From positions 293,111-357,110 of the forward strand of contig WPDH01000135.1 in the NCBI GenBank assembly GCA_019137255.1: a stretch of DNA of 64,000 nucleotides, read 5' to 3'. Numbering within the stretch: the first letter of the stretch is position 1; every line of letters starts with the position of its first letter. A program made the translations under genes and the position numbers. Positions 11,381 through 22,472 of this stretch are shown here, piece by piece. The stretch is from Corinectria fuckeliana. Lineage: Eukaryota; Ascomycota; Sordariomycetes; Hypocreales; Nectriaceae. The notes beneath the pieces are model-generated. The model was not told the origin of the DNA. It was given only the letters and a program-made list of their open reading frames with translations, and did no database searches.

Positions 11381-12847
11381 TCAAGAGTTTGTCTTCTTCT
11401 CCCAACTATAGGCAATATGTTAGTTCAGCGCAATGCTCGGGGGATTAGAAACGTACAGGTCCAGGAACAGCTTCCATAGTATGGAGAACAGCAGGCCTTG
11501 CAGAGCGTTGGCCAAGATTCGCGTCTTGAGTCCACGACCGAAAAGGCCGATAATTCCGTCCTGAAGAACAACCGACCTTGCTGCTTGCACTGTGGTGATT
11601 GTCGGTTAGCGATTGTACTCCAAGGTCAACCGACGATTGAAAAACTCACCGTATGACACCTGGGTGTCATTGACCTGGCGGTATGTTTTGACTACTCTCA
11701 ACGAGTTTGAAACAGAATCCGACACGACGGAAGCGCATAGCCCAATGAAAGCCAGACGTAGCAACCAGAAGAAGAGTGGATGCTTTGGCGGCTCCTTGAG
11801 AAGCTCCGACAAGAGGTTGTACTGATAACATGTAAGCAGATCCGCGTGATGGCTAGGTCACAAAACTCGGGGCAATACATACAGTGGCGAACCAAGGATA
11901 ATGACCGACAAATGTAGCAGCAGCAGTAGCAAGAGCTCCCCACCACAGACTCCCAATGCCATTCGTCTTGATGCGACGGCGTAGTAGTGACGTCCCTCGC
12001 GCACCCTGTGCCTGGAGCGTTGTCTTGAGCGTGTCGATGGGCGTGAGGAGCATCCGGAAGCACGCGGCACTATTCGGACGTAAGCTGTCATGTCTAATTG
12101 GTAATGAGGAGGAACCTATACCAGACAGAGGCGAAGATGGTCTTGACAGGTGACGGCAGATTCTTCAAGCCTGAATTCGACTGCAGCAAGGCTAGGATAC
12201 CTGCGTTGGCCGCCGTGTCGCCGAATCTTGCAACCGGGCCTAATGCTTCTTAGAACAATACCAGAAGGAACCGCGGAACATCGGCTACATACCTTGGACA
12301 AGTGCCGCTCCAATACCCTGATAATACCGTCGAACCCCTCCGTCTTCATACAGGGTGCGTGTGGCAGAGGTAAAGGACGTTCCATGGCGATATTGGTAAT
12401 TCATAATGGTGCGGAGTGGCTTCAACCCATCAGTCTGAGAACCAACACATTCGGGAAAGACGTACCATAAGAAGTAGGACTTGCAGGACCATGGCTGCAG
12501 CGCCACTCAGACCACCCCCAAGAGCCCTTTTCAGGGCGCCCTTGAGGTCGAACTAGCTCAAGTGATTAGTCTGTGAAACTTGCACACGTCCAATTCTGGA
12601 GGAGATAACTCACTTCTGTGTCTTTTGCATCGACCCAAGCCTTCACGACGACAACTATCACAGAGATTGCAACAGCAGTCCAGAATATCCGCCAGGCATA
12701 CCAGCTCTTCGGGCGCACCTCGCCTTGTTGATGTTCCTCCTCCGAGACCGACCGCGCTTCCTCGACGTCAGGGGTCGGCGCGTCGACGAGCAACGGGGTT
12801 TGCTCGTCAGTCGGGGACGCATCCGAGAGGTCTTTTCTAGTCGCCAT
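11381..12847 (-). CDS. Mitochondrial carrier (SLC25-like) family protein
   Basis: Eight exons (12847-12614, 12552-12466, 12419-12293, 12239-12122, 12069-11883, 11821-11650, 11589-11457, 11405-11381) sum to 360 residues. The N-terminal 50 residues are acidic and polar, followed by a hydrophobic segment (AVAISVIVVVV). Carrier features include GALKRALGGGLSGAAAMVLQ, RTLYEDGGVRRYYQGIGAALVQ, the P-I-D signature FRMLLTPIDTLKTTLQAQG, and VLQDGIIGLFGRGLKTRI. These Px[DE]xx[KR] and QGxxxLxxG-type motifs place it in the carrier family of the mitochondrial inner membrane, although the number of clear repeats is lower than in standard six-helix carriers. Substrate not evident. The intron at 12465-12420 is only 46 bases. 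Confidence 0.85.
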
Positions 12848-13516
12848 GGCTTAAAACAATGCTATGACCGATGGATGGATGGTCAAGATTGTGAGATAGA
12901 TGGATACGCGCTGTTGCGGCACTTCTTCCCCGCAGATAGCAACCCCGGCACATTAGTAAGCGTCTCGCGTGCTTACAATCTTGATGGCGTATATCTGAAA
13001 CTGGAGTCCAGCTTACGAATGCTTGTGCGAGTCATTGAGTCGAGCCAGGTTGGAGCCTAAGTTGCAAACTACGCGCAACAGTTTTCTCCTCTCGAAGACA
13101 AGCAACAAGAGTTTCTAGCGATTTCCTTTAATAAACCTGATATAAATAGGAGCAGCTTTACCTGGTTCACCTGTATCTCTGCAAATTCGGGTCCCGCGCG
13201 AAACAGTGGCAAGGATCGCATCTGTCAAATATAGCAAATACAGCCAAGAGTGTGATGCACTCGCCTAGTTTATATTACTAGATTAGCCTGTCCTCGTAAA
13301 AGTGACAGAATTACTTACAAGTCTGTCAATCACTGTAATTTTTATGATCCGCCATCAGCATGAATACCAAATATAATAAAGGGCTAGGCCTTACATTACA
13401 CCCTTAACAGCAGAAAAACGTCGAGTTTTGAATCACACAATAAGATGCGGCATTGATATTTTGCAAGAGTGAAAATCTCAGAAACTAACGACGCCCGTAC
13501 CAAGGTTCTGTCGTCC
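12848..13516. other. Intergenic region
   Basis: Holds the upstream region of the carrier gene and the 3' side of the APC permease gene. Short open frames here show no recognisable protein. No RNA gene or repeat seen. Confidence 0.5.
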
Positions 13517-15639
13517 CTAGGGCAATACTTTCCTCGACGAATCTTTATCACCATCTGACACGTCACGGACGAGTGCCGAGTCTTTGACTTCCACACCTTC
13601 TGTCAGAGTCTGTCCCGTCATGTGATGCTAAAAGTCGCAATTAGCTTTCACAATTATATATGTGCATATGTGGGAGATACTTACGCCGATATTGATCTTC
13701 GGTCCCTTGAACCATTTGTGGGCATCAACGAAGAACCAGATGATGACAAACAGCATGGGTACGCCCTGACAGTGATGTTAGTCTTGTCCATGCTTCAGAT
13801 AAGGAGAACTTACAAAGACAACACAGGTCCAGTTCATGCCGTCCGCTGTCAAGTTCTTTCCACGGTAGGCCGGGAAGCAGAAGATGGGCATCATGACTAG
13901 GGCAAAAGTGCAAGACACGATGCCGCACGGCACGCTGAGCTTTCCGAGACTCCAGGGCCCGGGCCGGAAGTTGTTTCCGACAAACACAATCTTGATGAAG
14001 ACGGGGAGGACAAAGGCAATGTAGGCAGCAATAGCGCCGACGGAGAAGATTGCCGTGATGCTGGCGTCTCCTCCAAAGAGCAGGAGCATGCACAGCACTC
14101 CGATTATCGTGTTGAACCAGACTGCGTTGACAGGGGTCAGAGTGTATCGATTGACCTTCTTGAGGGCCGGGCTGAGCACGCCGTAGCAGTCGTCGCGGGC
14201 ATATGCAAAGCAAACTCGACTTGCGCTGACCATGCAGCCCTGTCCCATAGAGTAAGCGCACATGATGGTCATACACAGTACAGCGATGGCGATTGGCTCA
14301 GGGAGGATCTGTAAGAGATACGCCGCCCAAGGTTGGCCCTGCGTTGCGTTAGCTGACGACTTGCGCCATATATCTGCGGTTGTTGACTTACCAAATCGCT
14401 TTCAAAGATTGCCTCAACGTCCTGAATGGTGTACGCGATGAGAGTGTTTAGAATGAACCCAAAGATGGACCCAGAAACAGCAGTCATGACGATGGATCGA
14501 GGTGTAGCTACTGAGGCATTTGAACACTCCTCTGACAAGTGGAACGATGAGTCTGCGCAGAAAGTAAACAGTTAGCCAACCGTTTTGGCTCAAAGGGCAT
14601 CCCACGAGCTCTGCAACAGATGCTGAGGTATTGAACCGAAGGGCCTGGAAGACGAACCATATCCAGACATTGTCCAAGTGATGGCGAGAAACGACATCAG
14701 AACGGCTGTGCCATCAGGCCAGTCGGTAAAATTTTGAATTCCCCAGGCAAAGTCGCTGGACTGAAACTTCGGGGAAGCCGTTGTTGCCGTTGGAATGATG
14801 ATAATGGTGATGATCAGGCAGGCTACGTTAATTACGCTTCCCACTAAGTTGAAGTTGGCGATCCAGCGAGTTGGCATGCTGCTAAGGAACGACTGGGTGA
14901 TCATGATGAAGACCGTTAGAAGGAACGTTTGCCAGTCTGTCGGGATGTAGTCGGGGTTTCGAATTGAGGCAACAGCAAGGATCATTCCGGCTATACTCGT
15001 CGATTAGACTTGGGACGATGAGATCTCCAGGGCATATTCCCCTGCGATCATGGAGGAGACTCACCACAACCATAGCCCACACTTGGGGCACCAGTGACTT
15101 GCACCAACCAGTTTGACCAGCCAGTCATCCAAGCTGCAAAAGGTCCATACTTGGGACCGGCAAGGACGGTAGCCGCATAGTACAGCCCACCGGAAGTCGG
15201 CATGCTTGACGCCAATTCTGCCATTGACATAGCAACCTAGTCTTGTTAGAACCGAGCCGACCAGGTAGTAAGCTATCATCAGGACGGCGGCCTTACACAG
15301 AGAACGAAAAAGACGGAGACGATCCAGCCCCAGGTGTTAGCTGCCGGGCCGGCTGCAAAGTAGAGTCAGCAGCGCACACGAACTTAGCAAACAGCGAAAC
15401 GTACCGTAGCCAAGTCCATACCACATGGTTGTTCCGATGCTGGGAAGGAGGCCCATGACGGCAAAGCTGACGGCAAATGTTGACCAGGCGGAGAATTCTC
15501 GCTTGAACTCCTGCTTGTATCCCAACGCTGCGAGGGTTTGCTCGTCGGCCGACATTCCGGCAAGATGGTCGGGAAGATCGCCGTTGGCCAGCACAGTGGT
15601 GACCTGCGGCGCCGCGAGGGCTTCTTCGTCGCCTGCCAT
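13517..15639 (-). CDS. APC-family amino acid/GABA permease
   Basis: A multi-exon minus-strand gene starting at the ATG at 15639 (MAGDEEALAAP) and ending at the TAG at 13517. The N-terminal soluble stretch LAALGYKQEFKREFSAWSTFAVSFAVMGLLPSI, then MAELASSMPTSGGLYYAATVLAG and GWSNWLVQVTGAPS, are the hallmark first helices of fungal GABA/choline-type APC permeases (Uga4/Hnm1 group). Later come SRVCFAYARDD, VNRYTLTPVNAVWFN and KLSVPCGIVSC. About 12 membrane segments are expected in the plasma or vacuolar membrane. The C-terminal exon ends VEVKDSALVRDVSDGDKDSSRK, a cytosolic tail. Substrate among GABA, choline or other amino compounds cannot be told from sequence. Confidence 0.9.
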
Positions 15640-16610
15640 GCTGGGCAATGCCTTTGGTATAAGGCGACTGGTGTTCGATGACGGATTGTAAAGTGTAGCT
15701 GTTCTCGAGCTCTATGATGCGGATCCCTGCCCTCAAATAGAAGCCCGGTAGGTTACACAGATTAAAGATCGGGAGGCGGGGTAATAATATCTATCGTCGA
15801 AGAGGTTTGCGTTGCAGTCGTCTAACAAGACATGCCCAGTTGAATCAATTAGTCAAGCGTCACACCAACTTTGACGCCTCAAGGTGCGGTACCTATAACA
15901 TATCTATGCATTATTGGCGATCTAGACGACGATGCCCCTTGAGGTCTGACGGGACGGTGCATTCCTCGTGGGGGTGTGATAATGTGGTACAGTAGATAAG
16001 CCGGACCTGAGAGATAACACTCCTTATCTTCCACGTATAACGTCCGAGTTGTTCGACGATACCCCTGCAATCAGCACAAGTGAAGGGGCCGGAGATGAAA
16101 AAGGTTCACGGCCCGCTAGTTAAGTAGGCTATCGGACAGGTCCCAAAAAGGTCAATGGCTTGCAATACCCACCCTCACAACCAACGCCACAGTTTGACAG
16201 CTGGGGAGCGCGCCACTGCTTGTAGCTCTTATCTCTAACTCTCTGAGGGCTACCAGGTGACCATGACGCGCGTGCAATGTCTGGCCGACCAACGAAGATG
16301 CTGTAATCTAGCCTGCCATTGTCGATCTTTTCCACTAACGGAAGCTATGCAGCAACGCTTTCTGGTGACATTTGCGGAGAAGCGAGCCTACTAGATGAAC
16401 CCTCTTTACTCGGAATAGGCGGCACGGTCTAAACGCGCTTGTTATCTCATCCATTAACTTCTCCCCATTGCTATCTTGTGCGACGGTAGATCCATCTTGC
16501 TTCGTCCTCTACGGCGTGTAGCGAAAACTCAAGTCCTGATTATTTGTCGTGTCGGCGTCTCCAGGCTGCTCGAAACCCACCTGACGATTTCGATCTCGAC
16601 GACGATTCTT
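15640..16610. other. Intergenic region, no gene seen
   Basis: Upstream of the APC permease. It contains only short incoherent frames on both strands and no recognisable domain, repeat or RNA gene. Confidence 0.5.
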
Positions 16611-16617
16611 CTTAAAA

Positions 16618-17590
16618 TTAGCTTAAAGCAAAAAGAGGCTGAAGGTGACCAGTATTACCAACTAGAGAAAAGGGGCCAGTGATGACACTCTTCGTGTATC
16701 GTGGCTTGTCAGTCCACACCTGGGCCCCAGGGATAGTAGCCGCGGCACAGAATACAAAGTAGCCGTTGCTGGCAGCAGCTATCTTGGTGTTTTCTTTGAT
16801 ATTTGACGCGATAAGACTCAACAACACGACCACGGCCGGCAACAGCACAATCTCCCATGTGGAAACGACGAGACCATTGCGATGTCTGTGGAAGCACCGT
16901 CACACAGATATTGCTGACAGGGAAAGCCAGTGTAATGAGAAACACGCCAAGAACCAGGAGTCAGGCTTCAAGGTCCTTGACGAACTCTCAAACTTGGGAC
17001 TTGCTGAATGTGGTCTGTACCTTCGACAATCGGTCAACGGACAGCCTCTGTGAAGCGATAACGCGTTCAGTCTCGTGAAGACGCTAAGATGTGTCAAGGG
17101 TTGAGCCATGAGCCATCCGAGAATAGCGCCAGAAAGTGACGTCCCGCGACTCCAGCCGAGGAATATGGCTCTTAAGTCGATATGGAAGTTCTGTCTGACA
17201 GACGTACACCGTACATGACGAGTGCTCTGAGGATCTGATCAACTCCGTTGCAACCCAGCCACTATTATTTATGGTGAGCAGATATCGGATGTCGTATAGT
17301 GGGAAGGATTGGCACGATACTGGAGAAATGTGTACCACGTACTCGTGATGGCGACGAAGGCGGTTTGACGTACCCTCGCAGAACCTGACAGAAATTTCAC
17401 TACTAGCGGCAAAAGACCAAGCGAGAACAATTCAAGTATATTGCTACTGCCACGGCCATATCGGAGGCTAGTCTTCATGAGCACTGACCATCGGATAGAG
17501 AGAGAGGAGACAATTATACCGTTATAGCAACTAGGGTTAAAGACATATGAGAATAGCTGGGGACGACCGCCACGCCGACGAATCACGAGC
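16618..17590 (-). pseudogene. Decayed MFS transporter relic (Dal5/allantoate permease type)
   Basis: On the minus strand separate frames carry pieces that look like one allantoate-permease family protein. From 5' to 3' they are an AFVAITSTWYT stretch (about 17,370-17,320), FLITLAFPVSNICVTVLP (about 16,940-16,890), and, in another frame, LLPAVVVLLSLIASNIKENTKIAAASNGYFVFCAAATIPG (residues split over 16,850-16,730). The last piece corresponds to the family's SSNVxGxTKK...GNIIGP region near the C terminus. The pieces are frameshifted and much of the central part is missing, so this is a dead remnant. Base composition is ordinary, without obvious RIP. Assignment rests on short motifs only. Confidence 0.45.
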
Positions 17591-17599
17591 CATATCTCG

Positions 17600-18500
17600 G
17601 ACCTGGAGCTGAGATCTTCTGCCCTGGTTCAGCCGCGTGTACCAGACTCCAGACACTTCACGCTCGAGCCAGATCAATGTCAGTCCTTGACCCTGCACCC
17701 GGGAGTAGGAGAGCTATCACGAATTTATATATAGCTTGCTTGAAAAACGTGTTTGATGGCGTCTTATAATTATTCACCTCGCGGATAACAAGCCTCGGAT
17801 GCTTCAGCCTTACAAGCCATTTTAGCTTGTCAACGACAGAGCTGTTAATTCTGTGGATGGAGAGATCGGTTAAAACGCAACTGTAACGACTGTTGGGAGT
17901 CAGGTCACTGGGCTCCAGGCTCACTGTTGGAGGCTTGGTGAAAGACGACGCCTCAGCTGGAGACAAGCCGACTATTGCCCATCTTAGTGGGAAACACTTT
18001 CTTGCTGGTCTCATTAACGGCTAGATTGTCTTGATTCGACTAAACCGTATCGTGGGCAAGCTTGTCGAAATGATTTGATCCAAGACGACGACGTTGAGAA
18101 ACTCGTACATCAAGCTCAAATTGAGTTACAAATGCAAAGATTAGCAGTCTTCAAATGTCAACGCGAGGCGCAATTTATCTTCACTTGAGACATGACCAAA
18201 CCATCGCTCTCCTCGGTCAGATGCCCTAACGCACTCAATTGGCTTCCTGATGTCATTCCTCAATGTAGCATCGTGGCAGCATATTTGGGACGTAGCGTAC
18301 CTGTAATCCGTTGTTGTTCGTGGGCCATTAAATACCTATGGGTACTCGTTTGAGATTTGACCCAATTGACTGACCTATGGGCTTTGTTAGGTGGGGGGAT
18401 TCCTTTTCCCATGGATACCCAGAGCATTGGAAAGGGTACCTAAGCTATCCCATGGATAATAATCTGTTGACCTTGGGTTACCACGGTCTGTCAGACGGAG
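17600..18500. other. Intergenic region before the Copia gag gene
   Basis: One minus-strand frame at 17658-18014 has no recognisable features. Near 18,410-18,455 the motif CCCATGGATA appears twice around a G-rich stretch; this may be part of the leader or a worn LTR of the neighbouring retroelement, but I cannot define LTR ends or a primer binding site. Confidence 0.4.
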
Positions 18501-18516
18501 TGACCCGGCTAGAGGG

Positions 18517-19673
18517 ATGACTAAGGATCACGTGTCCGACGAGTCTCACTGCATCATCTATCAACAACAGCGAAAAAAGACGCAAAACATCGAGCAACCG
18601 CAGAATATGTCGATTTCAGCCACGACGGAGGCTCCAACCGTCATTCTGACTGGTCCATTGAATTGGCACAGCTGGGATGGCGTATTCACCCAGCAGGCCA
18701 AGGCCCTAGGGCTCTGGGAGTACATCAACCCAGATACCCTCGTCCCACCGCCTTTCCTCCAAGCTCCGGAGCTCCCGGAACTCGAAGAACTGCTCGAAGG
18801 TGTATCAGAGCAGGATCCAGAAGCAGCAATATGCCGGCTTGAGCAGGCCAATCTCCGGATGACCTCTCTCTCTTTCCAGCTAGACCGATACCATAAAGAG
18901 ATAGATAACATCGACACCCTGAGTAGGTGGGTTAACGCTACGGTCGAGACGAGGATGTTGAACCGAGGCTACGACGAAGGAAACAACACTAGACAGTTGT
19001 ACCAAGCCCTGAAAGAGGATGTCGTCGGCAACCGCGACATGGCTAAGTCCATGGCCATTGTGGCCTGGTGGAAGTTCTTCGCCCTACCCGCAAGGGCACC
19101 AAGGGATGTGACCGCCTGGGTGGATGAGTTTGAGGAGGTTATGCATAACGCGACCGTTCTTGAGCTTTCTATCTCAAAGGAAGTCCTCGTATGGTATCTC
19201 CCACTCCAGAATATCGCGGAGTCCTTCCTAGGCCTAAAGCTTGCTATCTTGAAGGCTGAGCTACGGCAGAAGATCGCCAACAACTCCCTCTCGTACAAAG
19301 AAATCGCAAATAGGATCCGCATTGAGATATCGATGAATCCGCAGCTCCAGAGGCCCAACCGAGGAGTCAAAAGAGGAGGAGTTTTCCCTGTGGGCGAGGA
19401 AGCATCAGACGAGGATACCCTCCACGACGAGCCTGCCCAAGGGGGGAAGAAGAAGAAGAAGCTCAACGGAAGGGAGAAAAGGCCACAAAAGAAGGGCAGG
19501 AAGACCTGCCCGGCCTGCGACAATTCCACTCACTCCCCCGCTGCTTCTACATCTTCCCTGAGGATGTCCCAAACTGGTTCCGAGAAGTCCCGCGGACTCG
19601 CAAGACTGTGGACCACAACCTCGCCACGAAGCCAGACCTAGTGAAGCAGATCGAGAGAATTAGGAATCTCTAA
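18517..19673 (+). mobile_element. Lone Copia-type retrotransposon gag gene
   Basis: The frame from 18517 (ATG at 18607 likely for MSISATTEAPTVILTG) encodes a gag of the Ty1/Copia class: LNWHSWDGVFTQQAKALGLWEYINP at the N terminus, YQALKEDVVGNRDMAKSMAIVAWWK in the middle, a basic KKKKKLNGREKRPQKKGRK stretch and the zinc knuckle start CPACDNSTH. In the current frame it ends at 19641, but one base seems missing from a C run near 19,535. The next frame continues PRCFYIFPEDVPNWFREV to a TAA at 19671-19673, completing the knuckle. No protease, integrase or reverse transcriptase follows, and no LTR pair is seen. The DNA keeps normal CpG content, so it has escaped RIP or is recent or single-copy. Confidence 0.8.
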
Positions 19674-19938
19674 GCGGCCGGTTCGTATAGTATTTTCATC
19701 CTGTCTAAAAGAAACCTACAGCTTATCAACAACTAGCATGCCATGCAATAAGTCTTCAGATATATATATATCTAGGCACAGGACAGCACCGGAATCGAGG
19801 ACGCAGAATTTCACAGACCAAGTCACCTGCCCTCCTAAGTCGCAAGACCTCAAGTCGACAGCCGAGATTGAGAGTTCTGTCCTGCAATTACTGAAGATAG
19901 CATCGCAAAGGCACTCCAACTTCCTTCTACACCACGCC
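19674..19938. other. Gap between gag gene and regulator
   Basis: No coding content seen. A short ATATATATAT run lies near 19,760. Any downstream pol part of the Copia element is absent here. Confidence 0.4.
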
Positions 19939-21601
19939 CTAGAAAAATGCCGTTAGAGCAGTGCCTGCAGAGTCCCCCCGTGCAGCCCACGTCTTTTCAA
20001 GATCACGACTGAAGCGACTAATCTGCGAAAAGTTGGTCAGATCCCATCTCCGGCGCAGGTCAGTCCGAATGAGTTCTATGTCCTCGGGTGAGCTCATAAA
20101 AAAGCCCAGCGTGTAGACGGGCCAATTACCGATGAAGCATTTGGGCCATCCATCATCGGTTTGTAATTGCTGGAGGATCTGGACTGCTTTTCTAATCTTC
20201 CAACTGTCGCCTGCCGGTATGGGAGAAGGACCGCTGGTTCTCTCGTCTTGCTCTAGTTGTTGCAGCAGGATGGAGGCGATTATAGCGTATAAGTAGCCCG
20301 TATCTCTGTAGTATCGCTCCTGGCAATTGGGCCGCTCATTTGTAGATGAGAATTTGAGATCTTGATCGCAGAGTAACGCTGCTTCCCACACTTCCACTTC
20401 ACTTCGTATTTCGTCAAGCATCGCCTGATCGTGCTGCGAGCGCCTTCTATACAGCTGCCGCAGAGATAGGTCAAGTCGAAATAGCGAGGCTGGAATACCA
20501 AGCACTGGACTGTTAAAGCTCCTAGACTTTTCAGGGAAGAATAACGATCGATCTAACAGTTTCTCGGCTCGGTTCCAAAAGTCCATATCGAAGTCGTAAT
20601 CAAGGCCGATAGGATCAGACCACAGACCTGTTGTGACGAGGAATATCTGGTATAGGACGCTCTCAACGGCGAGTCTATCGAACAGCCGATCGATGCTCAA
20701 AGGCCGACTGAAGAGCCGCAATGTCAGGATCTGCGTTGCGGCGGTGAGGTGGCGTGGTATATCGTCGTCAGTGCCATAGCCCATACACTGAACGATCTGC
20801 ATTAGCGACTCAGATAAGCCTGTGGTAGAGCATGTTGCAATCTCGACGAGGGTGAAGAACTTACTCCGTGCAGGTACATCAGCATGACCGACATCAACAA
20901 GCCATTGTGGTTTTCCAGCTGAGGAGGCCTCGCCAGAAACCTCGACAACGCCCTGAGAGCTTTTGAGTAATATATCAATGCGAGCTCCTGCATCCGGGCT
21001 GAAGAATCGATACAGTGTATGTGAGAGGCAGCACAAGCTAGCACAGAGTAGTACAAGCTCTTGTGATGCACCATGAGGTCTTGTATCTCCTTCAGCCAGC
21101 CGTCGTAGAATCCAGGATGGCATTTGGGTAGCAGCAGAAGCCCATAGAATCTCTCGACGAAGTGGCGTGAGATGACCAGCTCTACATCGCGAGTTATCAC
21201 GCCGTGCGCCGCGGCGGATTCCGAAAGAATGCACAGTCCGAAATCGAACGTGGTGCAGATCTGTTGAAAGGGGACTATCTGGGATCCGTCGTTGCCCGCC
21301 TCGATCTGCAGAGGCGTCTTGGGCACCGTTCGCTCGATCTTGTTCACAGTCGCACGATGTCGTAAGCGGTTTTGGGATGCGAATCGACGATCAAGGAGTT
21401 CTGCAGACGTCGGCCACTGGCAGTTCTTGTTGGAGCGATGGCATCCTCTGCAGACAGGCATGCGCTCATCACACTTCTTGCGTCGTTTCCGACCTATTCA
21501 ACACCCGTTAAATGATACTAGCAGAGCCGGGCTGGAGGAATTGTCCTACATGTGAGGCAGCCGGTCTTTGTCCGTAGTCCAGCGTGCGTAGCACTGCTCA
21601 T
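19939..21601 (-). CDS. Zn(2)Cys6 transcription factor (Fungal_trans_2 type)
   Basis: Exons 21601-21550, 21493-20865 and 20787-19939 give 509 residues. The zinc cluster spans intron 1: TKTGCLTCRKRRKKCDERMPVCRGCHRSNKNCQWP at about residues 10-45, with C-x2-C-x6-C-x6-C-x2-C-x6-C spacing. The second intron (20864-20788) joins MLMYLHG to CMGYGTDDDIPRHLTAA, a typical join in the family, and uses a branch at GCTAATG. The rest is the helical regulatory domain typical of the Fungal_trans_2 superfamily, ending in a region rich in WDLTNFSQISRFSRDLEKTWAA. It is a nuclear regulator by family. The nearest downstream genes are the Dal5-like transporter and the amidase, which are candidate targets (inference). 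Confidence 0.88.
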
Positions 21602-22472
21602 GGTGCCCAGAGGGAATCAAGACAAGGTATTTGGCTGAAGGAGACCATTGAATCGAGCGCCGTTCTGGTAGGAGATGGGGTAAACGATTTCTGGGACGCG
21701 GGGACAGAGCAGGGGGAGGTGCACGTTATGTATGCACTGTTACGTAGTAGATAGACTACCTGTGTAGTCGTAGCACTGATGATTGGCACTTGGTTATCTG
21801 GGGGTTATCTGGGGAGACCCGAACTGATCAGCGGTGCTGGAGATAGCGTGAGGGGCTTCCTGCAGGAGATAAGGGAAGGCGGCCGGCTTGACTCGTCATG
21901 GTGGATGGTGTGGGTGACTCTATCCGGGTTTAACGTATTTCGATTGTCTAGTGCTGTTAGCGGTCATGATATGGGACTCGGGGCCCTATTACATAGGAGC
22001 GTATAAACAGCAGTACCGCACATTTCAGGGACTACAGGTTAGCTTAATCACTCGACGAACTAGTTGATACTTCAAGACAGAGAGTGGTCACACTGAAACT
22101 CTGCGTTATCGTCGGTCTTTACTGACACCATTGGAGAAAGCAGTCGTGCTATTCAGACTTCATGATAATTCTAGTTGACCTGTATATTACATACCTCTAC
22201 TGACTCTCACTGTTACATTCTCTGATTAGACACAGTCCCGCTACTAATAATAGTGTAGCGGTTACGACATTAAGGCACTAGAGCTGTGTTCAAGCGAGGG
22301 ACATGATGACAATGGCGTATTTTTAGTCCGAATAGATAACGTTACAGTCCGCGCAGTACGACTCGAAGAAGAACGGAAACTGTATCAATGTTTCGATCAT
22401 AATTCCGTCTAGCGTGTCCATGATCCAGGTCCAAAGTACACAACTTGGCCCCATACTTCAAACTACTTCCTA
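21602..22472. other. Intergenic region upstream of the regulator
   Basis: Between the regulator start and the stop codon of the minus-strand MFS gene. No coding frame with recognisable features and no repeat. It should include the regulator's promoter. Confidence 0.5.

Noticed and set aside
12420..12465. 31-base intron ending at CTCAG in the carrier gene
   Set aside because: Too short; the 46-base alternative ending at TTGAAG keeps the frame and has a CTGAT branch-like site.
17658..18014. 118-residue minus-strand frame
   Set aside because: No family features and no supporting gene structure.
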